A stretch of 64,000 nt of DNA, from contig NZ_JAENIJ010000017.1 in assembly GCF_016595435.1 (NCBI RefSeq), positions 1-64,000 on the forward strand. The letters are read 5' to 3'. Shown here in pieces: positions 15,407 to 22,619 of the stretch (position 1 is its first letter; each line of letters begins with the position of its first letter). The DNA comes from Luteolibacter pohnpeiensis (GTDB lineage Bacteria; Verrucomicrobiota; Verrucomicrobiia; Verrucomicrobiales; Akkermansiaceae). The notes beneath the pieces are model-generated. The model was not told where the DNA came from, did not search any database, and saw nothing but the letters and a program-made list of their open reading frames with translations. The position numbers and the translations under genes were made by a program.

Positions 15407-16629
15407 GCACACAGGAACATGGCGGAGTTGTATGCGCGGCACGGCATGCCTTGGCGTGGCTGGTGGTTGGCAACAGCGTCGGGCTTTTATTATCGACTTT
15501 ACTACTAGAACCATCGTGGCAGCCCGGTGAATTTACCTATGGGCACTGGGTTCCGGTTCACCTGAATAGCCAGCTCTATGGTTGGACGGCCTTGCCGCTG
15601 GTCGCTTGGTTGCTTTCGATGTATGAGGTGGATTTATCGCGATTCCGCCGATGGGGTGCTGCAGTCATCGCTGCCTGGTCTGCTGCCTTGGCAGCTTCCT
15701 GTCTGTTCTGGCTGCGGGGAGATACCTCCGGAAAAATCTTCCTCGATTGGCGGAATGGATCGCTTTGGGCATTTCTAACAGCACTCATCGTTCTGTGGAT
15801 ATTGCTTTGCGCTTCATTTCGTGATCGAGCTCAGAGCTGGAGGAAAATCCGCCGCCGCTTGTCGTTGATCGGCTTGATCGTTTTGGCTGCGGTTCCCGGG
15901 GTCATGGTGGTGGCGGCTTCGCCGAAGACCTACCCGCCGATCGATCCTACCACCGGCGGGCCGACAGGATCGAGTTTGTTGGGTTCAACCCTTTCGGTCA
16001 TTGGATTGATGCTGTTGCTGCCGAGAGTCACCGGGCTGGCGGGACGAGGCAAAGCCGGTCTGGCTACCTGGATTTTCTTCGTGGTTTCCTGGTTGGTATT
16101 CGCAGTGACCGAGTCGATCGGAGGCGGTCATTTCGATTTCTGGCAAATCGGCGCCATGCTGATGTTGCTCCCATGGGCGTGGTTGATTCCACGGGATTGG
16201 AAAGGATATGCCTGGCCTCAAAAGGTGAGAATCTGGCGCAACGGCATGCTGTTCTGGTGGGGGATGCTGGTTCTGACAGGCGTATCGATGTATGCGCCGG
16301 GCGTTCTGGATTGCTTGAAATTTACCCAAGGCCTGGTCGGTCATTCGCATCTGGCGATGGCGGGATTTACGACCTCTTTTTGTGCCGTGCTGATCACCCT
16401 GCTAACCAATCGGGCGGTCGGCGGAACCCGGTCAATCTATGCGTGGCATTTGGCGGTAGCGATCATGATCCTTGCTCTGGTGGCGATGGGCTGGCGTGAA
16501 GGTCAAAGCCCGGAATGGATGATCGTGCATGCCACCTGGAGGCAGCTCGGTTTTGTCGTGCGTGCATCGTGTGGTTTGGTGATGCTGGCTGCATCTGTTG
16601 ATTGGTTGATCCGCTTTACAAAATCATGA
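15403..16629 (+). CDS. Heme-copper oxidase subunit I-like membrane protein lacking CuB ligands
   Basis: A 408-residue polytopic protein starting at a GTG that overlaps the ATPase stop. About eleven to twelve helices. H53 in PVHLNSQLYGW fits the low-spin heme b ligand of helix II, and the pair H314/H316 in GHSHLAMAGF matches the HxH of CcoN that binds both hemes. I cannot find the CuB ligands: the CcoN WYGHN helix aligns best with FWQIGAMLML, which has no His, and no HH pair follows. It therefore looks like a heme b-binding relative of cbb3/NOR subunit I without the oxygen-reducing copper site. The downstream CcoO-type cytochrome supports a paired complex. Function is unknown. Confidence 0.7.
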   Translation: MSTQEHGGVVCAARHALAWLVVGNSVGLLLSTLLLEPSWQPGEFTYGHWVPVHLNSQLYGWTALPLVAWLLSMYEVDLSRFRRWGAAVIAAWSAALAASCLFWLRGDTSGKIFLDWRNGSLWAFLTALIVLWILLCASFRDRAQSWRKIRRRLSLIGLIVLAAVPGVMVVAASPKTYPPIDPTTGGPTGSSLLGSTLSVIGLMLLLPRVTGLAGRGKAGLATWIFFVVSWLVFAVTESIGGGHFDFWQIGAMLMLLPWAWLIPRDWKGYAWPQKVRIWRNGMLFWWGMLVLTGVSMYAPGVLDCLKFTQGLVGHSHLAMAGFTTSFCAVLITLLTNRAVGGTRSIYAWHLAVAIMILALVAMGWREGQSPEWMIVHATWRQLGFVVRASCGLVMLAASVDWLIRFTKS

Positions 16630-17024
16630 ACCGTCTACGTTTTCTTCGACTTTGGAGCCTTGCGGTGGGAGCGATGGATGCATCCACCGGATTGCTATTG
16701 GTAACAGCTCCAGTTGTGACTTTGAAATGGATGGGGATACCGCCATTGGATCAAGCCGCATGGGTGTTCCTGAGCTGGATCGGGGTTTTTGTGGCAGCTG
16801 TAGGGCTGAGTTATGGTTGGGTTTTCCGGGGGGAGCGTGAAGGTGAAACGGTCTGGTTTTTCACCGGGCTGGTTCGCTTGTTAGTGGCGGTTTTTCTTGT
16901 GGTGAAAATCCTTGGTGGCGCACTGCCCATGGCGTGGATCACCGTGGCCATCACGGATGCGGTGGTTGGCGCTGGCCAATGGTTTTTCGTGCGCGCTGGT
17001 TGGTGGAGAGGGGGAGACGGATGA
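16626..17024 (+). CDS. Small four-helix membrane protein of unknown function
   Basis: A 132-residue protein. The ATG at 16626 overlaps the stop of the oxidase-like gene (ATGA), so it is preferred over the frame start at 16602. Four hydrophobic stretches are visible (SLAVGAMDASTGLLLV, WVFLSWIGVFVAAVGLSYGW, LVRLLVAVFLVVKILGG, VAITDAVVGAGQWFF). No heme-binding CxxCH and no recognised domain. Its position, coupled on both sides to cytochrome genes, suggests a small subunit or assembly factor of the same complex. Its stop overlaps the next start. Confidence 0.75.
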   Translation: MNRLRFLRLWSLAVGAMDASTGLLLVTAPVVTLKWMGIPPLDQAAWVFLSWIGVFVAAVGLSYGWVFRGEREGETVWFFTGLVRLLVAVFLVVKILGGALPMAWITVAITDAVVGAGQWFFVRAGWWRGGDG

Positions 17025-18817
17025 GAGGACTTGCGTGGCGGGCATCCTGTTTGGTGGCTGCGGTCTATGGGTATTTCCTCATCTTCGCCCAATTTGCCTG
17101 GGTCGAATTGATTCGCAGCGCAGGCGGACAGGAAAAGCCGATGCTCGGAGCGATGGCTGTCGCTGGAATGGCTGCTGGATTCTGGATCGCGTGGAAGGGC
17201 GTGACCGCTGGAAAAATCCGCATTGGTTTGGCCTTGGCGGCACTTGCATCTGCTCTGGCACCACTGGCTGATGGCATGATGTCCATGCTGACGGTTTCCA
17301 TTCTAACAGGAATTGGTGTCGGTATGTCGACCGTCGGCCTGGCAACCTTGCTGCCATCATGGTGCGGCTTGTTCTGGGTCGGATTGGGAACCGGGGTGGG
17401 TTACGCCTGCTGCAATTTGCCGATCGTTTTTCAGCAATCCTCGGCACACCAGGCATGGATCGGGTCGGTGTTCGCTGTGGTTGGTCTGCTGGTGTTTCCA
17501 GGGAATCAAAATACTCACCATGAGGAACCGCCACGGCGCGAAATTCCCTTTGTGAGTGTGCTGGTTTTGTTCACCGCGCTGGTTTGGTTAGACAGCGCTG
17601 CGTTTTTCATCATCCAACACGCAGTCGATCTGAAATCCGGCACTTGGGGCAGTGGATTGCTGTGGCGGAATGCTGCTTTGCATTTGGCGGCAGCCATCGC
17701 GAGTGGAGTTTGGTTGAAAAGTTGCCGACGAACATTCGTGCCCGCATCGGCTTGGGGGCTACTCGCAGTGGCCGCTTTAGCAGTGAACCACGAAACATCC
17801 CGTTCTGTTGCAGGGTGGCTTTATCCGGTTGGTGTCTCACTCTACTCGGTTGCATTGGTTGCATGGCCCGGCTGGTTTTCGGGAGCGCGTGCGCAACATT
17901 CTATCGGCTGGCGCGCTGCTTGGCTGTTCGCCATCGCCGGTTGGTTTGGATCCGCCAATGGGATCGGCATGGCCGAAACATTACAGAGAGTTCCGGTAAC
18001 TTTTATTCTGATTTCTGGCGTGTGCGTGCTTGGGGTTTTGGTGAGTTCCAATCGACTCTCGTGGAGAGTTTTGACCGCTGCTGCGATCGTGTGGGTTGTC
18101 GCATTTCTGGGTGAGAAAAAAGCGGATGTTCCGGAGACGGATTCAGTGGCACTGGGAAAGCAAGTGTATCTCGCCGAAGGTTGCATCCATTGCCACTCGC
18201 AGTATGTCCGGCCCGGTTCGCTGGACGAGTTGAATTGGGGCCCGGTGCGCACGGATAGCTTGAAAGGCAAGCCGGTGGTCATCGGCAATCGCCGCCAGGG
18301 ACCCGATCTAACCGATGTTGGCGCCCGTCGATCCGCGACTTGGTTGAAATTGCATTTTATCAATCCACAAGCGTTCTCTCCGGGTAGTCCGATGCCATCG
18401 TATGCTTATCTTTTCAAAGATCGTCGTGGAGATGACTTGGTGCATTATCTCCAGGCAAACGGTTTGGATGGAATGACTGATGTCTTTCAAAAAGCAATGA
18501 CCTGGCAGCCGGAATCAAGCCAGTCTGCAGGTCGTGGAGCGGAGCTATTTCAAAATCATTGCGCTGTCTGTCATGGAGCGAGTGGCAAGGGTGATGGGGA
18601 AATGTCAGGTTTACTGACAAAAGCTCCGGCAAATCTCGTCGATGGCCCATTTGTCTGGTCGTCAGCGGGAACCGGGAGGATCCGGCAAATCATCAAGTTT
18701 GGCATACCAGGGACGGATATGCCTGGGCACGAAACGCTCAAGGATGAGCAAATTGTTGCTCTTGAAGAATTCGTATCATGCCTCAGGAAATTAGCTTCCG
18801 AAACGGGACGAGAATAG
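17021..18817 (+). CDS. MFS-like membrane domain fused to CcoO-type and second c-type cytochrome domains
   Basis: A 598-residue fusion. The ATG at 17021 overlaps the upstream stop and opens the first helix; a longer frame from 16934 has no support. Residues 1 to about 360 hold ten to twelve helices with an MFS-like look. Then comes a CcoO/FixO domain with heme motif C388-I-H-C-H392 followed by SQYVRP, the axial Met region PGSPMPSYAYL, and finally a second cytochrome c domain with C514-A-V-C-H518 and Met in GTDMPGHE. CcoO normally has a single N-terminal anchor, so the polytopic front is unusual. It probably passes electrons to or from the oxidase-like protein two genes upstream. Its 3' end overlaps the convergent deacetylase gene by 35 bases. 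Confidence 0.85.
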   Translation: MRGLAWRASCLVAAVYGYFLIFAQFAWVELIRSAGGQEKPMLGAMAVAGMAAGFWIAWKGVTAGKIRIGLALAALASALAPLADGMMSMLTVSILTGIGVGMSTVGLATLLPSWCGLFWVGLGTGVGYACCNLPIVFQQSSAHQAWIGSVFAVVGLLVFPGNQNTHHEEPPRREIPFVSVLVLFTALVWLDSAAFFIIQHAVDLKSGTWGSGLLWRNAALHLAAAIASGVWLKSCRRTFVPASAWGLLAVAALAVNHETSRSVAGWLYPVGVSLYSVALVAWPGWFSGARAQHSIGWRAAWLFAIAGWFGSANGIGMAETLQRVPVTFILISGVCVLGVLVSSNRLSWRVLTAAAIVWVVAFLGEKKADVPETDSVALGKQVYLAEGCIHCHSQYVRPGSLDELNWGPVRTDSLKGKPVVIGNRRQGPDLTDVGARRSATWLKLHFINPQAFSPGSPMPSYAYLFKDRRGDDLVHYLQANGLDGMTDVFQKAMTWQPESSQSAGRGAELFQNHCAVCHGASGKGDGEMSGLLTKAPANLVDGPFVWSSAGTGRIRQIIKFGIPGTDMPGHETLKDEQIVALEEFVSCLRKLASETGRE

Positions 18818-19580
18818 CATGGGCATTCCGGAGATCTGCTTCGAATGCATCGCTGGAGAGATAATCATATTCAACCGTTCTCGCATTCGGAATCGGGTCA
18901 TCGGGATCGTTGCATCGATGTCCTGGATGGCACATGATGAGTGTGGAATCCGGCACATTCCGAATCCAGTTTTTCATGTGAACCTCAAAATCCGACGGGC
19001 GATCTAACAGGTAGATGCCAGCAAACCAGGGATTTCCCGGATAAGTGTGTGAGAGTGCCGGCTCGCCAATCTGCGACAAGAATTGAAGGATCGCTCGTTT
19101 CACCAGCAACTTTGGATGCCAGGAGAACGTGGCGGATGGTTTGGCAATTCTTCGAACTGGAAATGCCTCGGGCGCGCCGAGTCGACCCAGAGTGTCGGCG
19201 ATGATTTCGCTGACTCCCGGGAGAATGTGAACATGTTGGTGTCCGTCCAAATAGTCCGGGCTTTTGCCGAGGACTTGTTCAAAGTTCCGCCACTGTGAGA
19301 TCAGCGCCTCCCGAATTTCAGAGGCGTTGAGTTTGCCTCGTAAAGAATCGCCGATCCACTTTTCGAGTGGCTTGCCGGTTTGATGGGTGAGGTTGAAGTG
19401 GAGACCTGTGTCGAAGTTTCCTGAACACGATTGCAGCAACTTTCCTTCGTAGGGCCAGTGTTCGGTCGTGGTGAAACAACTCACGGCGGAAATACGCCCA
19501 CTTTTCGCCAATTCCCGAATGCCATGTGAGATCCCGGGGTTTTGAGCGTAATCGTCGGCGCAGAGCGTGAGGCGTTTCAT
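18783..19580 (-). CDS. YdjC/ChbG-family sugar deacetylase (NaxD-like)
   Basis: A 265-residue cytoplasmic metal-dependent deacetylase. The start is the ATG 19578-19580, giving the family N-terminus MKRLTLCADDYAQN (metal Asp pair D9/D10) and overlapping the GtrA stop by four bases. Later metal/active-site residues are in LDGHQHVHILPGV (D112, H114, H116, H118) and MCHPGH. The ChbG/YdjC family removes acetyl groups from N-acetyl sugars; NaxD members act on undecaprenyl-phosphate-linked hexosamine before its transfer to lipid A. Its place behind ArnT-, GT2- and GtrA-type genes strongly favours the NaxD role over chitooligosaccharide breakdown. It converges on, and overlaps, the cytochrome fusion gene. 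Confidence 0.85.
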   Translation of the reverse strand: MKRLTLCADDYAQNPGISHGIRELAKSGRISAVSCFTTTEHWPYEGKLLQSCSGNFDTGLHFNLTHQTGKPLEKWIGDSLRGKLNASEIREALISQWRNFEQVLGKSPDYLDGHQHVHILPGVSEIIADTLGRLGAPEAFPVRRIAKPSATFSWHPKLLVKRAILQFLSQIGEPALSHTYPGNPWFAGIYLLDRPSDFEVHMKNWIRNVPDSTLIMCHPGHRCNDPDDPIPNARTVEYDYLSSDAFEADLRNAHAILVPFRKLIS

Positions 19581-19996
19581 GGCGCCTTCCGATGAAATAC
19601 CCAAAACCGGCAAAGTAGGAAAGTCGATGCTGCCACGGTTCCCAACACCAGGAGCAGGGCGAGTCGCGGAGGCAGATTGGTGAAGTGGAGAAGTAGCGCG
19701 TAGAGCATTTCGTTTCCTGCAAATCCGGCCAGGGCGGTGGCCGCGAAACGCGGAAGGCTCGAGCGGTCCCACTCTCCCTGACTTGCAAAGCTCCACTTGA
19801 GATGACCCGCGTAGCTGACGGGAAATGCTGTTAGAAATGCCCCAACATTGGCGATCAAAGGCGGCACCCCCAAGGCCATCCACAATGAGGCCGCGATGAA
19901 GTGCACGGTCATCGCAAGTATGCCGACAACGATGAAGCGGATGGCTTGGGTGCTGATTTCTTTTTGTGAGCTAATCAACTCAGGCAGTAGTCTCAT
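19577..19996 (-). CDS. GtrA-family small membrane protein
   Basis: A 139-residue protein with four transmembrane helices (FIVVGILAMTVHFIAASLWMAL, IANVGAFLTAFPVSYAGH, FAATALAGFAGNEMLYALLL, LLLVLGTVAASTFLLCRFWVF) and the GtrA sign FxxxRxWVF-like CRFWVFHRK near the end. GtrA proteins are thought to flip undecaprenyl-phosphate-linked sugars. It overlaps the GT2 gene upstream by 17 bases and the deacetylase gene downstream by four, so all are one transcript. It may play the part that ArnE/ArnF play in enterobacteria. Confidence 0.88.
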   Translation of the reverse strand: MRLLPELISSQKEISTQAIRFIVVGILAMTVHFIAASLWMALGVPPLIANVGAFLTAFPVSYAGHLKWSFASQGEWDRSSLPRFAATALAGFAGNEMLYALLLHFTNLPPRLALLLVLGTVAASTFLLCRFWVFHRKAP

Positions 19997-21047
19997 GATA
20001 GCGTGTAGGTCCCGAGTCGTTTGCGACGATGTAAATAGGGCGTCCTTTCACTTCCTCGAAAATCCTGCCGACATACTCCCCTAGAATTCCGATGAATAGC
20101 AACTGGATCCCGCCTAAAAACAGAATGGCTGTGGTGAGAGTCGCCCAACCCGGAACGGCATTGCCGAAAATCAGGGTTTTTCCGGCGACCCAGGTCGCAT
20201 ACAACATCGAACAAACCGAAATCGCGGCTCCGGCCATGGTGGCGAAACGAAGCGGAACCTGTGAGAAAGAGGTGAGCCCGGTAATCGCCAGGCCGATGAG
20301 GCGTGGAAAGTTGTAGCGTGATTTGCCCGCTCCACGCACCAGCGGCTGGAATGGAACGGCGATGCTTTTAAAGCCTACCCAATGGTAAAGGCCTTTCATG
20401 AATCGGTTATTCTCTGGCAGGGCTCGCAGAGCATCGGCAACCTTGCGATCGATCAGGCGGAAATCTGTGGCATCGGGTGGAATCGGGACGCTGGATAGCC
20501 TTCCCAGAATTTGATAAAACATCCGGGCGGCCTGCCGTTTGGCATTCGTTTCATCGCTGCGATTACTACGAACGCCGTAGACCATGTCATTGCCTTCTTT
20601 CCAAAGTCGGATGAACTCAGGAATCAGATCGAGAGGGTGCTGAAGGTCTGCGTCAATGATGATCACCGCATCGCCCCGGGCGACATTGATCCCTGCGGAC
20701 ATCGCTCGCTCTTTGCCGAAATTTCGGGAAAGGCGCAGCAGTCGCAGGGGTAAATGATCCAGCAATTGGGTGACGACCGCGACGGTTTCATCCCGGCTGC
20801 CATCGTCGATGATGATGATTTCACAGCGATAGCCAAGCTGCTTGCTGGTCTCGGTGAGACCTTTGCACAACGTCGGCAGGTTGCCTGCTTCGTTGTAAGC
20901 CGGGACGACGAAACTGAGCTCGGTATGGGCCACTTCCACTCGGTGAAGAAGGTCGGATGCAGGTTGGTGAAATCGGACAGGCCCTGATTTGCGGGTGCGC
21001 TTGAGAGCGGGGCCTCTCAGGGTGACGATGTTAGTGGGTTGAGGCAT
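19980..21047 (-). CDS. GT2 glycosyltransferase making undecaprenyl-phosphate sugar (GtrB/ArnC/FlmF2-like)
   Basis: A 355-residue family-2 glycosyltransferase. The GT-A domain starts at LSFVVPAYNEAGN (about 45), with IIDDGSRDE, the DXD-like IIIDADLQHP, and the acceptor loop around QILGRLS...IPPDATDFRLIDR. Two C-terminal helices (RFATMAGAAISVCSMLYATWV and ATLTTAILFLGGIQLLFIGILGEYVGRI) anchor it as in ArnC and GtrB. It transfers a sugar from a nucleotide to undecaprenyl phosphate at the inner face of the membrane. The 40-residue lead before the domain is basic. Overlap with the ArnT-like gene is 17 bases. Confidence 0.9.
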   Translation of the reverse strand: MPQPTNIVTLRGPALKRTRKSGPVRFHQPASDLLHRVEVAHTELSFVVPAYNEAGNLPTLCKGLTETSKQLGYRCEIIIIDDGSRDETVAVVTQLLDHLPLRLLRLSRNFGKERAMSAGINVARGDAVIIIDADLQHPLDLIPEFIRLWKEGNDMVYGVRSNRSDETNAKRQAARMFYQILGRLSSVPIPPDATDFRLIDRKVADALRALPENNRFMKGLYHWVGFKSIAVPFQPLVRGAGKSRYNFPRLIGLAITGLTSFSQVPLRFATMAGAAISVCSMLYATWVAGKTLIFGNAVPGWATLTTAILFLGGIQLLFIGILGEYVGRIFEEVKGRPIYIVANDSGPTRYHETTA

Positions 21048-22530
21048 TTGCAGGCAGGTGTTCGGGTTTTTCAGCCAATAAAGTTTCGTTGCCGATGGTG
21101 GTGACTTCGTCGAAGCGCTGACCGACCAGCTTGCGTATTTTTTCGCGATCCTTGCTGCGGATCACCACCAAGTCCTGAGTCTGGTTTGCGGTGAGCGGTG
21201 GCAGATCGGCATCCGAGATGAATTCGATTTGTTTGCCGTGATAGAACACAGCGGAATAAGCGGTCGGCCTACGGTAATAGAGAGTGTAATTCTGATACTC
21301 CGGGTGGCTTTGGATGAAGCCGATCATTCGCTTTTCCGAATCCTTCGGTGCGAGATTCGGGAACTTCTGATAGATGACCCAAATGCCAGCCATCAAAATG
21401 ATGGCGAAGGCGGTGCCGGAACGAAGCAACACTTTGATCCGGTCCGGGCGGAAGCTCAGTCTCCATGCTTCCAGGATGAGAATCGCCGCAGCGGGCATCC
21501 CGGTGATGGGGTAGGTGGAAATGATATTTCTTGAGAAGGTGAAAAAGACCCACGGCGCCAAGGACCAGCACAGCAGGTAAGGCAACCAGCGGTCGCGATC
21601 TGTGGAGAACGCTTCACGAACTTTGCTCTTGCTCCGGAAACATCCTGGGATCGAAACAAACAATGAGATCGACCATGGCATCAGCGCCATCATTGCAAAA
21701 AACCAGATCATGCCTCGCGCTGCCGGATGGGCGTGGCCATACATGTCGCCTTTCCAGCCCTTGATCAGAAAGCGTCCGAAATGTTCACCGAGGATGAAAT
21801 AGTTGAGAAATCCCGGAGTCTTGATTTCCGCTGCTGCATACCAGGGGGCGGCAATGGCGAGAGCGAGCAAGCCGCCCGTGATCCAGGGAACTCGCTTCCA
21901 CACCGCCGGGATCTGACGCGTCCACAGGGTCCAGATGCCAATCGGGAGCATGGTCAGAACCGTGGACACCGGACCTTTTGCGAGCAGTCCCAACCCGATG
22001 CCGACAAAGAATAAATACCCCCAAAGTCGAGTCCTTGATGGACCATGCATGGCATTCCAGAAGGCAATCATGCAAAACGTCGTCGATGCCATCATGGCCA
22101 GATCGGTCATGACCGTGCCGGAGGTGACGATGAAGAGAACCGAAGTGAAGAGGATGAAAGAAGATGCCAAGGCGAAGTCCGCGCCTCGGATTTTTTTCAC
22201 CCATTGATACAGCAGCGCGACGACTGCGACTGCTGTGAGGAAGATGAGAATGCGTGCGCCGAATTCGTTGGCGCCAAAGATTTCGATGCCGCCAGCAGCG
22301 AGCCACATCGAGAGCGGAGGTTTCGCCCAAAATGGATTTCCAGGGGTGATTTGCGGAGTGATCCAATCGTGGGAAACGGTCATCCACCGTGCCATTTCCG
22401 CGTAGCGGGACTCGCTATTGTCGGTGAAGGGGATCTGAAAGAGCATCGCAATCCGCATCAGGAAAACGATGACGAATGCGGCGAGAATACCTCGCTTCGT
22501 TCGGGTAGTGAATGAGTAGGACTGCTGCAT
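21031..22530 (-). CDS. ArnT/GT39-type lipid A glycosyltransferase
   Basis: A 499-residue membrane enzyme of the GT-C fold, with about twelve helices and a C-terminal periplasmic domain. The first periplasmic loop DNSESRYAEMARW (from D37) carries the acidic and Arg residues conserved in ArnT, and PFWAKPPLSMWL continues the family block. ArnT moves a sugar from undecaprenyl phosphate to lipid A. First gene of the four-gene operon with GT2, GtrA and YdjC-type genes. A direct-repeat operator lies 46 bases upstream of its start, and a hairpin separates it from the sensor-kinase gene, so it has its own promoter. Confidence 0.9.
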   Translation of the reverse strand: MQQSYSFTTRTKRGILAAFVIVFLMRIAMLFQIPFTDNSESRYAEMARWMTVSHDWITPQITPGNPFWAKPPLSMWLAAGGIEIFGANEFGARILIFLTAVAVVALLYQWVKKIRGADFALASSFILFTSVLFIVTSGTVMTDLAMMASTTFCMIAFWNAMHGPSRTRLWGYLFFVGIGLGLLAKGPVSTVLTMLPIGIWTLWTRQIPAVWKRVPWITGGLLALAIAAPWYAAAEIKTPGFLNYFILGEHFGRFLIKGWKGDMYGHAHPAARGMIWFFAMMALMPWSISLFVSIPGCFRSKSKVREAFSTDRDRWLPYLLCWSLAPWVFFTFSRNIISTYPITGMPAAAILILEAWRLSFRPDRIKVLLRSGTAFAIILMAGIWVIYQKFPNLAPKDSEKRMIGFIQSHPEYQNYTLYYRRPTAYSAVFYHGKQIEFISDADLPPLTANQTQDLVVIRSKDREKIRKLVGQRFDEVTTIGNETLLAEKPEHLPANASTH

Positions 22531-22576
22531 CGTGGACCACCCTGCCGAAGGGTATGTTCACGAAACTAGCCACTTT

Positions 22577-22594
22577 TGATGAGAATCTCATGAG
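22577..22594 (-). promoter_or_regulatory. Predicted response-regulator box of the ArnT operon
   Basis: Direct repeats TGATGAG (22577-22583) and TCATGAG (22588-22594), four bases apart, giving an 11-bp period. On the coding strand they read CTCATGA-N4-CTCATCA, 46 bases before the ArnT start. The same layout occurs before the neighbouring response-regulator gene. OmpR-family dimers bind head-to-tail half-sites 10-11 bp apart, as in the PmrA box. Prediction only. Confidence 0.6.
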
Positions 22595-22600
22595 ATGGCC

Positions 22601-22619
22601 GCGCTTTTCCGAAAAGCGC
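22601..22619 (-). terminator. Stem-loop after the sensor-kinase gene
   Basis: A perfect 8-bp stem GCGCTTTT/AAAAGCGC with a 3-base loop lying directly against the stop codon of the histidine-kinase gene. No separate T tract follows on the minus strand, so it may be a weak terminator or a 3'-end stabiliser. Confidence 0.5.

Noticed and set aside
16934-17020. N-terminal extension of the cytochrome fusion gene
   Set aside because: It adds a charged, His- and Arg-rich stretch in front of a helix; the ATG at 17021 makes an ATGA overlap with the upstream gene like the others in the operon.
19581-19883. Extension of the YdjC-family deacetylase to 366 residues
   Set aside because: The extra 101 residues are the GtrA gene read in another frame; the family N-terminus begins at 19580.
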